In this document: in pieces, positions 7,004 through 14,700 of the stretch
Position numbering within the stretch: the first letter of the stretch is position 1
How the letters are laid out: every line of letters begins with the position of its first letter
Assembly: GCA_049317725.1 (NCBI GenBank)
Contig: JBMOHS010000073.1
Location: 1 to 18,746, forward strand
DNA: 18,746 nucleotides
Direction of reading: 5' to 3'
Source: CAIOZW01 sp049317725
Lineage (GTDB): Bacteria; Acidobacteriota; Blastocatellia; RBC074
Notes under the pieces: generated by a model
The model's database searches: none
What the model was told of the DNA's origin: nothing
Seen by the model: only the letters and a program-made list of their open reading frames with translations
Made by a program: the position numbers and the translations under genes

Positions 7004-8460
7004 ACCGTCCCCATCTTTCCAGACGCCGCTTTCTTCAAGGCGCAGCTTCCCTCCTCGCGGCTCGCCCTTCAGGCTCAACCTGCCTCCCCCGGCCTACTGA
7101 TATCCGGATCGTCGATCTCCAGTGGCGCTACCAGGAGGTCGCCTACCGTACCCCCTACAAATTCGGTGGAGTTCCCGTCGATCGCGCCACCCTGCTCCAT
7201 ACCCTCATCACCGTCCGTGGTCGGGATGGTCGAACCGCCTCTGGTACGGGCTCGATGCCCCTTGGGAATGTCTGGGCCTTCCCTTCCCAGACCCTCCCCC
7301 CAGCTTCAACTCTCCAATTGATGAGACGCCTCTCCGATCGACTCGGAGAACTCATGCTTGACTTCCAGGACTTTGGACACCCCATCGAACTCTACCATCG
7401 CCTCCTCCCTTCCTTTCTCGACCAAGCTCGCGCCATCTCTCCCCTCCTCCCCAAACTCGCGACCCTCGTCTGCGCCAGCCCCTTCGATGCCGCCCTTCAC
7501 GATGCCTATGGTCATCTCCATTCCCGCTCGTGTTATCAGACGTATAACTTCCCGTGGCTCAACCGTCCCTTGGGAGGATATCTCGCGTCAGACACCGCCC
7601 AGGGGGGGCCGGAGTGGCAAGAATGGCAGGAATGGAAACGAGTCGGCGCGGAACGAGTACGGCGGTGGTTATGGGTCTTTCATTCCGTTGGGGGGATGGA
7701 CGTAGTCAGAACGGAGAGTGGGGGTCAGCGGATTGGAGATGGGGGGCCGGAAAATCTGCGGGAATGGATCGAGCGGGATGAATTGACCCATTTGAAGATC
7801 AAGTTGCAAGGAGAGGACCTGCAGTGGGACATTGAGCGGGTGGTCGAGGTCGACCGGGTGGCGTGGGAAGCACGGCCAAAGGCGGCGTGGCGGTACTGTG
7901 TCGACTTCAATGAGCGGTGCCCGGACGTGGAATACGTGCTGGAGTTTTTACGAAAGGTCCGGGAGCGATCCCCGCGAGGATTCGAGCGGATCCTCTACTT
8001 GGAGCAGCCGACGGCGCGGGATTTGTCGGCCAATCGGGGAAACAAGATGCAGGCGGCGGCGAAGCTGCGACCGATCGTCGTCGATGAATCGCTGGTCGAC
8101 CTGGAGAGTCTGGAGTTGGCCCGTGAAATGGGATACACCGGTGTGGCGTTGAAAGCCTGCAAGGGGCAGAGTCACACGATTCTGATGGCGACGGCGGCGC
8201 GGCGTTATGGCATGTTTTTGACCGTGCAAGACCTGACCTGTCCGGGAGCCTCGCTGATCCATTCGGTCGGGATTGCGGCCCACGTCCCTGGGGTCGTCGG
8301 CATCGAGGCGAATGCCCGCCAGTATATGCCAGCGGCGAGTGAGGGCTGGGCCGATCGATATCCAGGAATCTTCCGGGTTCGAGGGGGGAAGATCTGGACA
8401 GACCAACTGCATGGCTACGGTTTGAGTACCCGGCCAGCGAACGTACCACCAAGGCTCTAG
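7000..8460 (+). CDS. Tat-exported enolase-superfamily protein (mandelate racemase/muconate lactonizing type)
   Basis: Enolase-superfamily enzymes abstract a proton next to a carboxylate; sugar-acid dehydratases and epimerases are typical. The 486-residue product begins with a twin-arginine motif (LSRRRFLQGAASLL). The barrel domain has a KIK pair at 266-268, metal ligands Asp302 (CVDFNER), Glu335 (YLEQP) and Asp362/Glu363 (VVDES), and a second catalytic candidate, Lys385 (ALKACKG), then TVQDLT around 408-413. A Lys on each face suggests epimerase or racemase chemistry, although dehydratases cannot be excluded. It is longer than the usual 370-430 residues because of the leader and extra segments around 195-265. 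Its start overlaps the isomerase stop (ATGA), with GAGGAG 11 nt upstream. The coding sequence switches abruptly from C-rich to G-rich near 7590 although frame and domain continue. It converges on the BMC operon. Confidence 0.87.
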   Translation: MNRPHLSRRRFLQGAASLLAARPSGSTCLPRPTDIRIVDLQWRYQEVAYRTPYKFGGVPVDRATLLHTLITVRGRDGRTASGTGSMPLGNVWAFPSQTLPPASTLQLMRRLSDRLGELMLDFQDFGHPIELYHRLLPSFLDQARAISPLLPKLATLVCASPFDAALHDAYGHLHSRSCYQTYNFPWLNRPLGGYLASDTAQGGPEWQEWQEWKRVGAERVRRWLWVFHSVGGMDVVRTESGGQRIGDGGPENLREWIERDELTHLKIKLQGEDLQWDIERVVEVDRVAWEARPKAAWRYCVDFNERCPDVEYVLEFLRKVRERSPRGFERILYLEQPTARDLSANRGNKMQAAAKLRPIVVDESLVDLESLELAREMGYTGVALKACKGQSHTILMATAARRYGMFLTVQDLTCPGASLIHSVGIAAHVPGVVGIEANARQYMPAASEGWADRYPGIFRVRGGKIWTDQLHGYGLSTRPANVPPRL

Positions 8461-8492
8461 GGTAGTTGGCTCAATGAGAAGTCTCTCCCACG

Positions 8493-10268
8493 TCAGATGA
8501 TCTGGAAGACCTCGTGGGCTCCTCCTAGATCCCGCGCCGCCGGTGTCAGAATGGTCTTGCGATCGATAACGATGCGGCTGGCATGGCGGATCGCGACTCG
8601 CACGTCCTCCTCGCTGACAAAATCAACAGCAACCAACTTCGGTTCTGACGGAGGGGTGGGAGGGGTGGGAGGGGTGGGAGGGGGAGCGGCGGGCACCGCC
8701 GGAGGGGCTGCCGGTGGAGGAGAGACAGCCGAACGACCTGGGGCGACACGGTGCGCCAGAAAGTAATCGATCACCCGGTCAATCTCAGCTGCGGCATCGA
8801 AGGGGCGCGCATTCGTCGGCACCGGTGAAAAGGGCCGGGAACCCTTTTGGGTCGATTCAACGGAAGTTGTCACGCTCTCCCCCGAGAAGGCCTTGCCAAC
8901 CGGCCTTGGTCCAGCCTCTCCCGCGAGTGGCTTGGTCTCGAACGCGATACGCTTGATGTCCATCAGGTGGAGGGGGGAGATGTTGTCCGACGTGACGTTC
9001 CCTCCCCACGAGCCGCAGCCGAGCGTCATCGAGGGAGCGAGGTCGGTCGAGAACCCAATCGCACCGTGCGTCGACGGCGTGTTGACGACGATGCGCGCGG
9101 CGGGGAGGAGCTGGCCATAGAGCAGGGCGGCTTCCCGGTTCCGCGTGTGGATCGATGCGGTATGCCCCATCCCACCGTAATGGAGAATGGCATCGGCCAA
9201 TCGACTGCCCTCCTCCAGCCCGTCGACGACATACCAAGCGAGAATTGGGGAGAGCTTTTCGAGCGAGAGCGGGTAGTCACGTCCAACCCCGTGGACGGGA
9301 GCAATCAGGCAGCGCGTTTCCGGAGGAACGTTGATTCCGGCCCATCTGGCAAGCGTGGTCGCGGGTTGACCGACGACGCGAGGATTGAGATGACGGTTTG
9401 GCGTAACGACGATGCTGCCGAGAGCCTCGGCCTGCGTCTCATTGAGAAAGAATCCCCCCTCGGCCTGGAGAGCAGCCCGAACTTGGTCTTCGACCGCCCG
9501 GTCGACAATCAACGCCTGTTCCGAGGCACAGATGGTCCCGTAGTCGAAGCACTTCCCGGCAAGAACGTCCCGGACAGCCTTGGGAATATCTGCGGAGGCC
9601 TCGATGAAGGCGGGAACGTTGCCCGGTCCAACCCCAAAGGCAGGTTTCCCAGACGAATAAGCGGCGCGAACCAGCCCCAAGCCGCCGGTGGCGAGGATGA
9701 CCGCGGTCTTGGGGTGGCGCATCAAAGCGTCCGTCCCCTCGCTGGTGGCCTTCTCGAGACATCCGATCGCTTCGGCCGGAAGTCCCAGCCGTACGGCGGC
9801 CTCGCGCATGACACGGACCGTCTCCAGAACGCAGCGGGTCGCACTCGGGTGTGGGCTGAGCACGATGGTGTTGCGTGATTTGATCGCGATCAGGATCTTG
9901 AAGATCGCGGTCGATGTCGGATTGGTCGAGGGGATGATGGCGGCAACCACCCCGCGCGGTGCGGCGACCTCGACCAAGGTCTGTGTCTCCCGCACAACTC
10001 CTACCGTCCGGAGACCACGAAAGTAGCGATGGACATCGACTGCCGCAAAGAGGTTCTTGACCTGCTTGTCAGCCGGATTGCCATAACCCGTCTCTTCATG
10101 GGCAATCGTCGCGAGATTGAGCGAGGCGTCGCGAGCGGCGGCGGCCATCGCCTCCCCAATCTCATCGATCCGCATCTGATTGAACGCCGAGACGGCTGTG
10201 TGGGCCCGATGAGCCGACTCGACGAGGTCCCGTGCCGCTTGTATTGAGAGAAGATCCTGATCGACCAT
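8493..10268 (-). CDS. BMC-associated CoA-acylating aldehyde dehydrogenase with proline-rich C-terminal tail
   Basis: It resembles the microcompartment aldehyde dehydrogenases (PduP/EutE/AdhE-N type) that convert a toxic aldehyde plus CoA and NAD+ to acyl-CoA inside the shell. From the ATG at 10268 (591 residues), the dehydrogenase core covers about 1-445: PRGVVAAIIPSTNPTST near 104-120, ILATGGLGLV near 191-200, FGVGPGNVPAFI near 211-222, and the catalytic Cys247 in FDYGTICASEQ. It lacks a PduP-like N-terminal encapsulation helix. After the core come an amphipathic segment at about 490-507 (FDAAAEIDRVIDYFLAHR), a proline-rich linker at about 517-542 with TPP repeats, and a final module at about 549-591 (FVSEEDVRVAI, KTILTPAARDLGG). 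The last parts are likely cargo-targeting elements. The shell gene lies just upstream; a GTG start at 10337 is possible but less likely. Confidence 0.92.
   Translation of the reverse strand: MVDQDLLSIQAARDLVESAHRAHTAVSAFNQMRIDEIGEAMAAAARDASLNLATIAHEETGYGNPADKQVKNLFAAVDVHRYFRGLRTVGVVRETQTLVEVAAPRGVVAAIIPSTNPTSTAIFKILIAIKSRNTIVLSPHPSATRCVLETVRVMREAAVRLGLPAEAIGCLEKATSEGTDALMRHPKTAVILATGGLGLVRAAYSSGKPAFGVGPGNVPAFIEASADIPKAVRDVLAGKCFDYGTICASEQALIVDRAVEDQVRAALQAEGGFFLNETQAEALGSIVVTPNRHLNPRVVGQPATTLARWAGINVPPETRCLIAPVHGVGRDYPLSLEKLSPILAWYVVDGLEEGSRLADAILHYGGMGHTASIHTRNREAALLYGQLLPAARIVVNTPSTHGAIGFSTDLAPSMTLGCGSWGGNVTSDNISPLHLMDIKRIAFETKPLAGEAGPRPVGKAFSGESVTTSVESTQKGSRPFSPVPTNARPFDAAAEIDRVIDYFLAHRVAPGRSAVSPPPAAPPAVPAAPPPTPPTPPTPPSEPKLVAVDFVSEEDVRVAIRHASRIVIDRKTILTPAARDLGGAHEVFQII
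8651..8685. repeat. 9-bp G-rich tandem repeat encoding the proline-rich linker
   Basis: GAGGGGTGG occurs three times head to tail at 8651-8659, 8660-8668 and 8669-8677, followed by a degenerate fourth copy. On the coding (minus) strand it encodes the PTP/TPP linker of the aldehyde dehydrogenase. The plus (template) strand has successive runs of three to five G with 1-nt spacers, a pattern able to form a G-quadruplex. Such a tract is prone to length change by slippage. Confidence 0.7.
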
Positions 10269-10344
10269 GCGTCTATCGTGCAACTCTTTTGCCTTCAAGT
10301 TTGGAAAGGATCTGCTCGCAGAGCCCCTCCAGCCCACTCACCAC

Positions 10345-10650
10345 CTAGGCACCAGCTCCCCCTGGCACGGGGCGGCTTCCTTTTGGCACGATCCGCTCGA
10401 CCTCGGCGTGAGGACGGGGAATAACGTGAACGGAGACCAGCTCCCCGACCCGACGCGCCGCGGCCGCCCCGGCGTCAGTCGCCGCCTTGACCGCCCCAAC
10501 ATCCCCCCGCACAAAGATCGTTACATATCCGGCACCAATGTACTCTTTCCCGACCAGCTGGACGTTGGCCGCCTTGACCATCGCGTCCGCAGCCTCGACC
10601 GCTCCGACAAACCCCTTGGTCTCGACCATCCCAAGCGCTTCCATGCTCAT
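10345..10650 (-). CDS. Bacterial microcompartment hexameric shell protein (BMC-H, PduA/EutM-like)
   Basis: Single BMC-domain protein (about 101 residues) forming hexameric facets of a polyhedral protein organelle. The sequence opens with MEALGMVETKGFVGAVEAAD, then KAANVQLVGKEYIGAGYVTIFVRG and DVGAVKAATDAGAAAAR, matching the canonical fold almost throughout. The pore loop is IGAG, small and uncharged, compatible with passage of small polar metabolites. It ends in a short tail rich in Pro, Gly and basic residues (HVIPRPHAEVERIVPKG). I chose ATG 10650 (MSMEALG) from the family's conserved N terminus; a GTG at 10662 is in frame and a further ATG lies at 10644. The stop is 76 bp before the dehydrogenase ATG, so the two form one operon. 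No pentameric (BMC-P) or tandem (BMC-T) shell gene is seen in this window, so a closed shell would need proteins from elsewhere. Confidence 0.95.
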   Translation of the reverse strand: MSMEALGMVETKGFVGAVEAADAMVKAANVQLVGKEYIGAGYVTIFVRGDVGAVKAATDAGAAAARRVGELVSVHVIPRPHAEVERIVPKGSRPVPGGAGA

Positions 10651-10692
10651 ATCTTCTTTCACTCCCTTGCTCTACGACCTTCGACAATCTCT

Positions 10693-10798
10693 GAACGAAG
10701 TGCACACCCGCAGGAATTTCAGAGGCACTCGCCAACAGTTCCCACCTCGTCAATTGGCTCATCAGTCCTGCCTCCCGATGGAGTGCCTCGCTTCGTTC
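10693..10798 (-). promoter_or_regulatory. Candidate structured leader upstream of the BMC shell gene
   Basis: Two inverted repeats are nested. GAACGAAG at 10693-10700 is complementary to CTTCGTTC at 10791-10798. GAGGCACTC at 10722-10730 is complementary to GAGTGCCTC at 10781-10789. The right arms are separated by only 1 nt, while the left arms have a 21-nt bulge. Inside the 50-nt loop, GCCAA (10731-10735) can pair with TTGGC (10754-10758). The structure lies about 43 bp upstream of the shell start and would form in the leader mRNA if transcription begins beyond 10800. It matches no riboswitch class that I recognise. Confidence 0.35.
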
Positions 10799-10832
10799 GA
10801 TCGACTGATTCAATGCGTCAGGTTGAACCATC

Positions 10833-10862
10833 CTGGATCGACCTTCACTGGATCGATCTTCG
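10833..10862. repeat. 15-bp imperfect tandem repeat (two copies)
   Basis: CTGGATCGACCTTCA (10833-10847) is followed directly by CTGGATCGATCTTCG (10848-10862), matching at 13 of 15 positions. It lies about 200 bp upstream of the BMC shell gene, so it could be a paired protein-binding site. Confidence 0.5.
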
Positions 10863-10902
10863 GATGATTCCAGTCTTGACCATGCCGACCACGACATCAA
10901 TG

Positions 10903-10936
10903 CAAGATCTGCGTCCAGTCAAGATTTGCATCCAGA
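10903..10936. repeat. 17-bp imperfect tandem repeat (two copies)
   Basis: CAAGATCTGCGTCCAGT (10903-10919) is followed directly by CAAGATTTGCATCCAGA (10920-10936), matching at 14 of 17 positions. It is 40 bp from the 15-bp pair and of similar architecture, suggesting iteron-like operator sites for the divergent region. Confidence 0.5.
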
Positions 10937-11079
10937 ATCTGATGGGTAGTCCATCTCATCTCCAGGATGGGGGCCATCATACGCCTCTCCGCTCGCCATC
11001 TCAAGCTGTGCCGGGTCAGAAAATGCGCTGGACAGACGGGGTCAAGTTAGGATAGTCTTAAAGGTGTTCTGGCGGCTGC

Positions 11080-11133
11080 TTGTCAGGCGCCTCATTGCAC
11101 CGGCCTCACTCACTGGTTGCATCTGCCTGACAA
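11080..11133. repeat. Spaced 9-bp inverted repeat
   Basis: TTGTCAGGC (11080-11088) and GCCTGACAA (11125-11133) are perfect complements separated by 36 bp. They may flank a promoter or be a two-site operator. Function is unproven. Confidence 0.3.
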
Positions 11134-11550
11134 AATTCTAAACTTGGTTTGTGCGTGGCGCTGTACAGTTGGTTTTGAAACACGCAGTGTCGTGCCGGGC
11201 AATGGCAGCCAGTCACGTCGATCCATTGTTGAAATTGCCCGAAGTGAGCAACATAACGATACGGGACGCGAGCCTCTCACCGGAAGATCCTCTCCATCTT
11301 TCGTCGCTTGACGATCCATTTCGATCCCTGCCGGAGTTGGAATTCGTTCCGAGACCCCCTTTAGAACTTTTGGTTGTGAGTCAATCCAGTCCTCAGGTAA
11401 GCAGTGAGGTGACGCGAGTTCAGGTTTGGCTTTCGAATTGACCAGCGGACGAAAGCGACCCATCACGACCTATGGCTGGAAGGCACTGCGCTCACACCTC
11501 CGTTCCCACATCTCGGGGGGAAGCAATGGCTCACCCCATCCTTTGCTTCC

Positions 11551-11577
11551 CCTTGATCCCGTTGATCACGATCAAGG
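11551..11577. repeat. 8-bp inverted repeat upstream of the DUF11 gene
   Basis: CCTTGATC (11551-11558) and GATCAAGG (11570-11577) form a perfect 8-bp inverted repeat around an 11-nt centre that itself contains TGATCA. It is about 170 bp upstream of the giant surface protein gene. No T-tract follows, so an operator is more likely than a terminator. Confidence 0.3.
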
Positions 11578-11724
11578 TTCTGCCCCAACGATAGAAGAAG
11601 AGTCCGGACACGACCAAAGCCACTATCTGATGGGAAGGGCGGCAGAGTCGCCAATGAGAAGCGACCACCCGGCTCGTCTCCCGGCCAGCAATCCCTCGAT
11701 AGAGAGGAGAGGGCCTGTGCCCAC

Positions 11725-11737
11725 CCCCACGAAGGGG
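11725..11737 (+). promoter_or_regulatory. Ribosome-binding site within a small hairpin before the DUF11 gene
   Basis: CCCC (11725-11728), ACGAA loop, GGGG (11734-11737) can form a hairpin that includes most of the AAGGGG ribosome-binding site used by the GTG at 11745. This could damp translation of the giant protein. The stem is only 4 bp, so the effect is uncertain. Confidence 0.25.
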
Positions 11738-11744
11738 AATTATA

Positions 11745-14700
11745 GTGGCAATCAGGATGACACACATGAGACACACGAAAAGACGATTTGTAATTTTACT
11801 GCTCGGTTTTCTGATTTTAGGTTGGAGGTGGGAGCGGACATTATTCCCGAATATGCCGGGTCTTGATCGGTTGTTGACCTGGGGAGTTCCGGCCGTCGTC
11901 ACTGGAGCGGAGATCCCCGGTCGTGACGGGGAGGGTGTCGTCACCACTCCGGGAGAGATCCTCAACCGCTATGCCACATTGGCGGTCGATGCACCAAAAG
12001 GGAGTGCCGAGATCATCCTCAACTACCATAGCGGTCCCGGCGGAATGGTACTGGGCGATCTACGGCCGGGAGACCTTCTCCTGATCATTCAGATGACCGG
12101 GGCCTCGATCGAGACAATGGATGGCCCAGGGTACGGGGCCATCACCGCACTCAACAGCGCAGGTCTTTACGAGTATGTCACCGTCAACCGCGCGCGAGGC
12201 AGAACCGTCACCGTCAACCCGCCCTGTGGTGGACTGCTCAACAACTATCTCTCGAGCGCCAAAGTGCAGGTCATTCGGGTACCGCAGTATCGTACCTTGC
12301 GCATCTCGTCAGGGTCGTCGGTAACGGCCCCTCCCTGGAATGGCCGATTCGGAGGGATTGTCGCCCTGCAGGTCGATCAGGAGATCATCCTCGAAGGGAT
12401 CATCGATGTCAGTGGGCGCGGCTTTCGGGGAGGAGCGCTTTCCGGTGCGGGAGGAGGGTTATTCAGAACCGACTTTGTCAGTTCTCAGCAGGACTTTGGG
12501 GCCGAGAAAGGGGAAAGTATTGCCGGCTATCAGGAGACCTATGACCTGCAGGGTGGGCGATATGGTCGAGGTGCCGTCACCAATGGGGGAGGGGGCGGAA
12601 CCTCTCACAATGCAGGTGGCGGAGGGGGGGCCAATGGCAACCGTGGTGGCGAGTGGACGGGTCACGGCGTCATGGATGCAAATGTAGTGGGCGAGAGTGC
12701 TTGGCGGTTGGATCCCGCGGTAATTGCGCAAGGTGGGAGACTGGCCAACTCCTCTGGAGGGGGGCGTGGCGGATACAGTTTCTCGGATCGAGACGGAAAT
12801 GGAACAGCCGAAGGGCCAGGAGATCCGGTCTGGGGAGGAGATCGGCGACGCGAGGTCGGTGGGCGTGGCGGACGACCGGTTCCGCAAGATCCCAGCCAGC
12901 GACTCTTCTTTGGGGGTGGCGGCGGAGCGGGTGGCCAAAACAACGACTCGGGTGGTGCGGGTGGCACCGCCGGAGGAATGATCTATTTAATTGCCAACAA
13001 AATCAGTGGAGACGGGGAGCTGCGGGCGGATGGAGAAGCCGGGCAAGACACACGCAATGAGCATCGTGACGGGGCCGGCGGTGGCGGTGCCGGTGGAACG
13101 ATTGTCATTGTCGCCAAAGAGTTGCGCGGGCCAAATGCCCGTGCAAGGGGTGGTACGGGCGGAGTCCAAAAATCGGGCCTCTTTCCCAACGAAGTCGAAT
13201 CCCAAGGTCCAGGTGCCGGCGGCGGCGGTGGGTATATCGCCTACTCTGGAGGAGAGATCGAAACGGACGTCTCCGGTGGGGCAAATGGGCTGAGCCTTTC
13301 TCGGGGGGTCACCGAGTTCCCAGCCAATGGGGCGACCAGCGGAGCTCCCGGATTGGTCGTATCAACGGTAGGGCAGATCCCCTTCTGTCGGACGACCACT
13401 GATCTGGCAATCAGCAAGCGGCTCGAGGGGAGCCACCTGATTCCAGGAACACGGAGCAGCTATACCATCGAGGTCACCAATAATGGACCAGCCAATGCGT
13501 TCGGGGCTGATGTCATCGACGTCATTCCGGCGACATTTCTCCGCGAAGAGACCCGCTGGACGTGTTCTGCCAGCCCTGGTGCCAGTTGCCAAGCGACCGA
13601 GGGCGAAGGGGATCTGATCACCAGGGTCAACCTTCCGGTCGGAGGACAAGTCGTCTTCAAACTGGAGAGTCCACTGGCACCTTCGGCGCTGGGAACGGTC
13701 ACCAATATGGCCGAAGTGCGACTGGCAGCCGGTGCCATTGATGCCAATCCATCGAACAACCGGGCAACGGTAACCAACCCAATCCGCCCAATCGCCGATC
13801 TGGGAATCACCAAGACCAACCAACGGGATTGGGTGATTGCCGGGGAAGAGGTGACCTACACCATTGAGGTGACCAATGCCGGGCCCAGCGACGCGGTCGG
13901 ATTCGAGGTGATCGACGTTGCGCCTCCCGGGTGGGTAGTCTCAGAGGTCCGCTGTCAAGCCAATGGGGGAAGTTGCGGGATCGACCGATCCAGTGGGCAG
14001 ACAATCCGCTGGGAAGGGGCCTCGTTGCTTGGCGGTCTTGGGGCCAAGCTGCTGCTGAGCATTCGGGGACAGATCGTGACCTCGGCTCGTGGGATGCTGA
14101 CCAACACGGCACGGGTCGTCATTCCCGCGACCGCAGGCTTTGAGGATCCAGGGGTGTTTCCCAATGAAGCCACCGACTCGGACCCCATCAGGGCTCTCTC
14201 CGATTTGGTAATTGAAAAGGAGGCATCAGCTCCAGTGGGAGTGCCGGGTGAGCGGCTTACCTGGAAAATTAACGTTTACACAAGGGGGCCAAGTGATGCG
14301 GAAGGGTTCTCGATTGTCGACGAACTGCCCTCCTCGTTTCGTGAGATCGAGATCAGTTGCCAAGCGACAGGGGGAAGCTGCGGAGTCAATCAGAGCCAAG
14401 GACAGCGATTGGAGTTTGTCGGTGCCAGCTTGCGGGTCGGGTCCGGAAGTCACCTGAGATTGACCATCACCGGACGAATCGATGCAGGGGCGCGGGGGAA
14501 CCTCACCAACACCGCCCGAGTCAGCACTTCCGGCGGGAATGGAGGCACTGGCCTGCCTCTCAGTGAGGGGGCCAGTAGCGGGTGGTCCGACCCGGATCCA
14601 ACATCGAATGAATCGACAGCCATCGTCCAATTGGAGCCAATCGCCGACCTGCGGATCACCAAGACCAATCGGCTCTCCTCCGTTGTCGCTGGAGAGGCCG

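Larger units (their letters stand above)
10651..11744. other. Long intergenic region with repeats but no convincing gene
   Basis: About 1.1 kb separate the divergent BMC shell gene and DUF11 gene. Open frames here (for example plus 11151-11441 and minus 11110-11466) lack recognisable domains, ribosome-binding sites and the strong third-position GC bias of neighbouring genes. The region instead holds a nested inverted repeat (10693-10798), two pairs of imperfect tandem repeats (10833-10936), a spaced 9-bp inverted repeat (11080-11133) and an 8-bp inverted repeat (11551-11577). It probably contains both promoters, but I cannot assign -35/-10 boxes with confidence. Confidence 0.5.

Noticed and set aside
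8847..9878. 343-residue open frame antisense to the aldehyde dehydrogenase
   Set aside because: The opposite strand encodes the catalytic core with clear motifs; this frame has none.
10475..10900. Minus-strand frame overlapping the BMC shell gene start and leader
   Set aside because: It is out of frame with the shell protein and has no domain; its reading across the nested inverted repeat is more simply explained as non-coding leader.
10267..11055. 262-residue plus-strand frame over the BMC shell gene and its upstream region
   Set aside because: The first part is antisense to the shell protein. The rest is low in coding bias and full of short repeats.
11151..11441. 96-residue plus-strand frame in the long intergenic region
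   Set aside because: GTG start without ribosome-binding site, third-position GC near half, and no recognisable motif. It could be a decayed gene but is not supportable.
11531..11774. Minus-strand frame with a hydrophobic stretch (VALVVSGLFFYRW)
   Set aside because: One possible membrane helix only, no start signal, and its beginning overlaps the start of the DUF11 gene. I could not support it as a small membrane protein gene.
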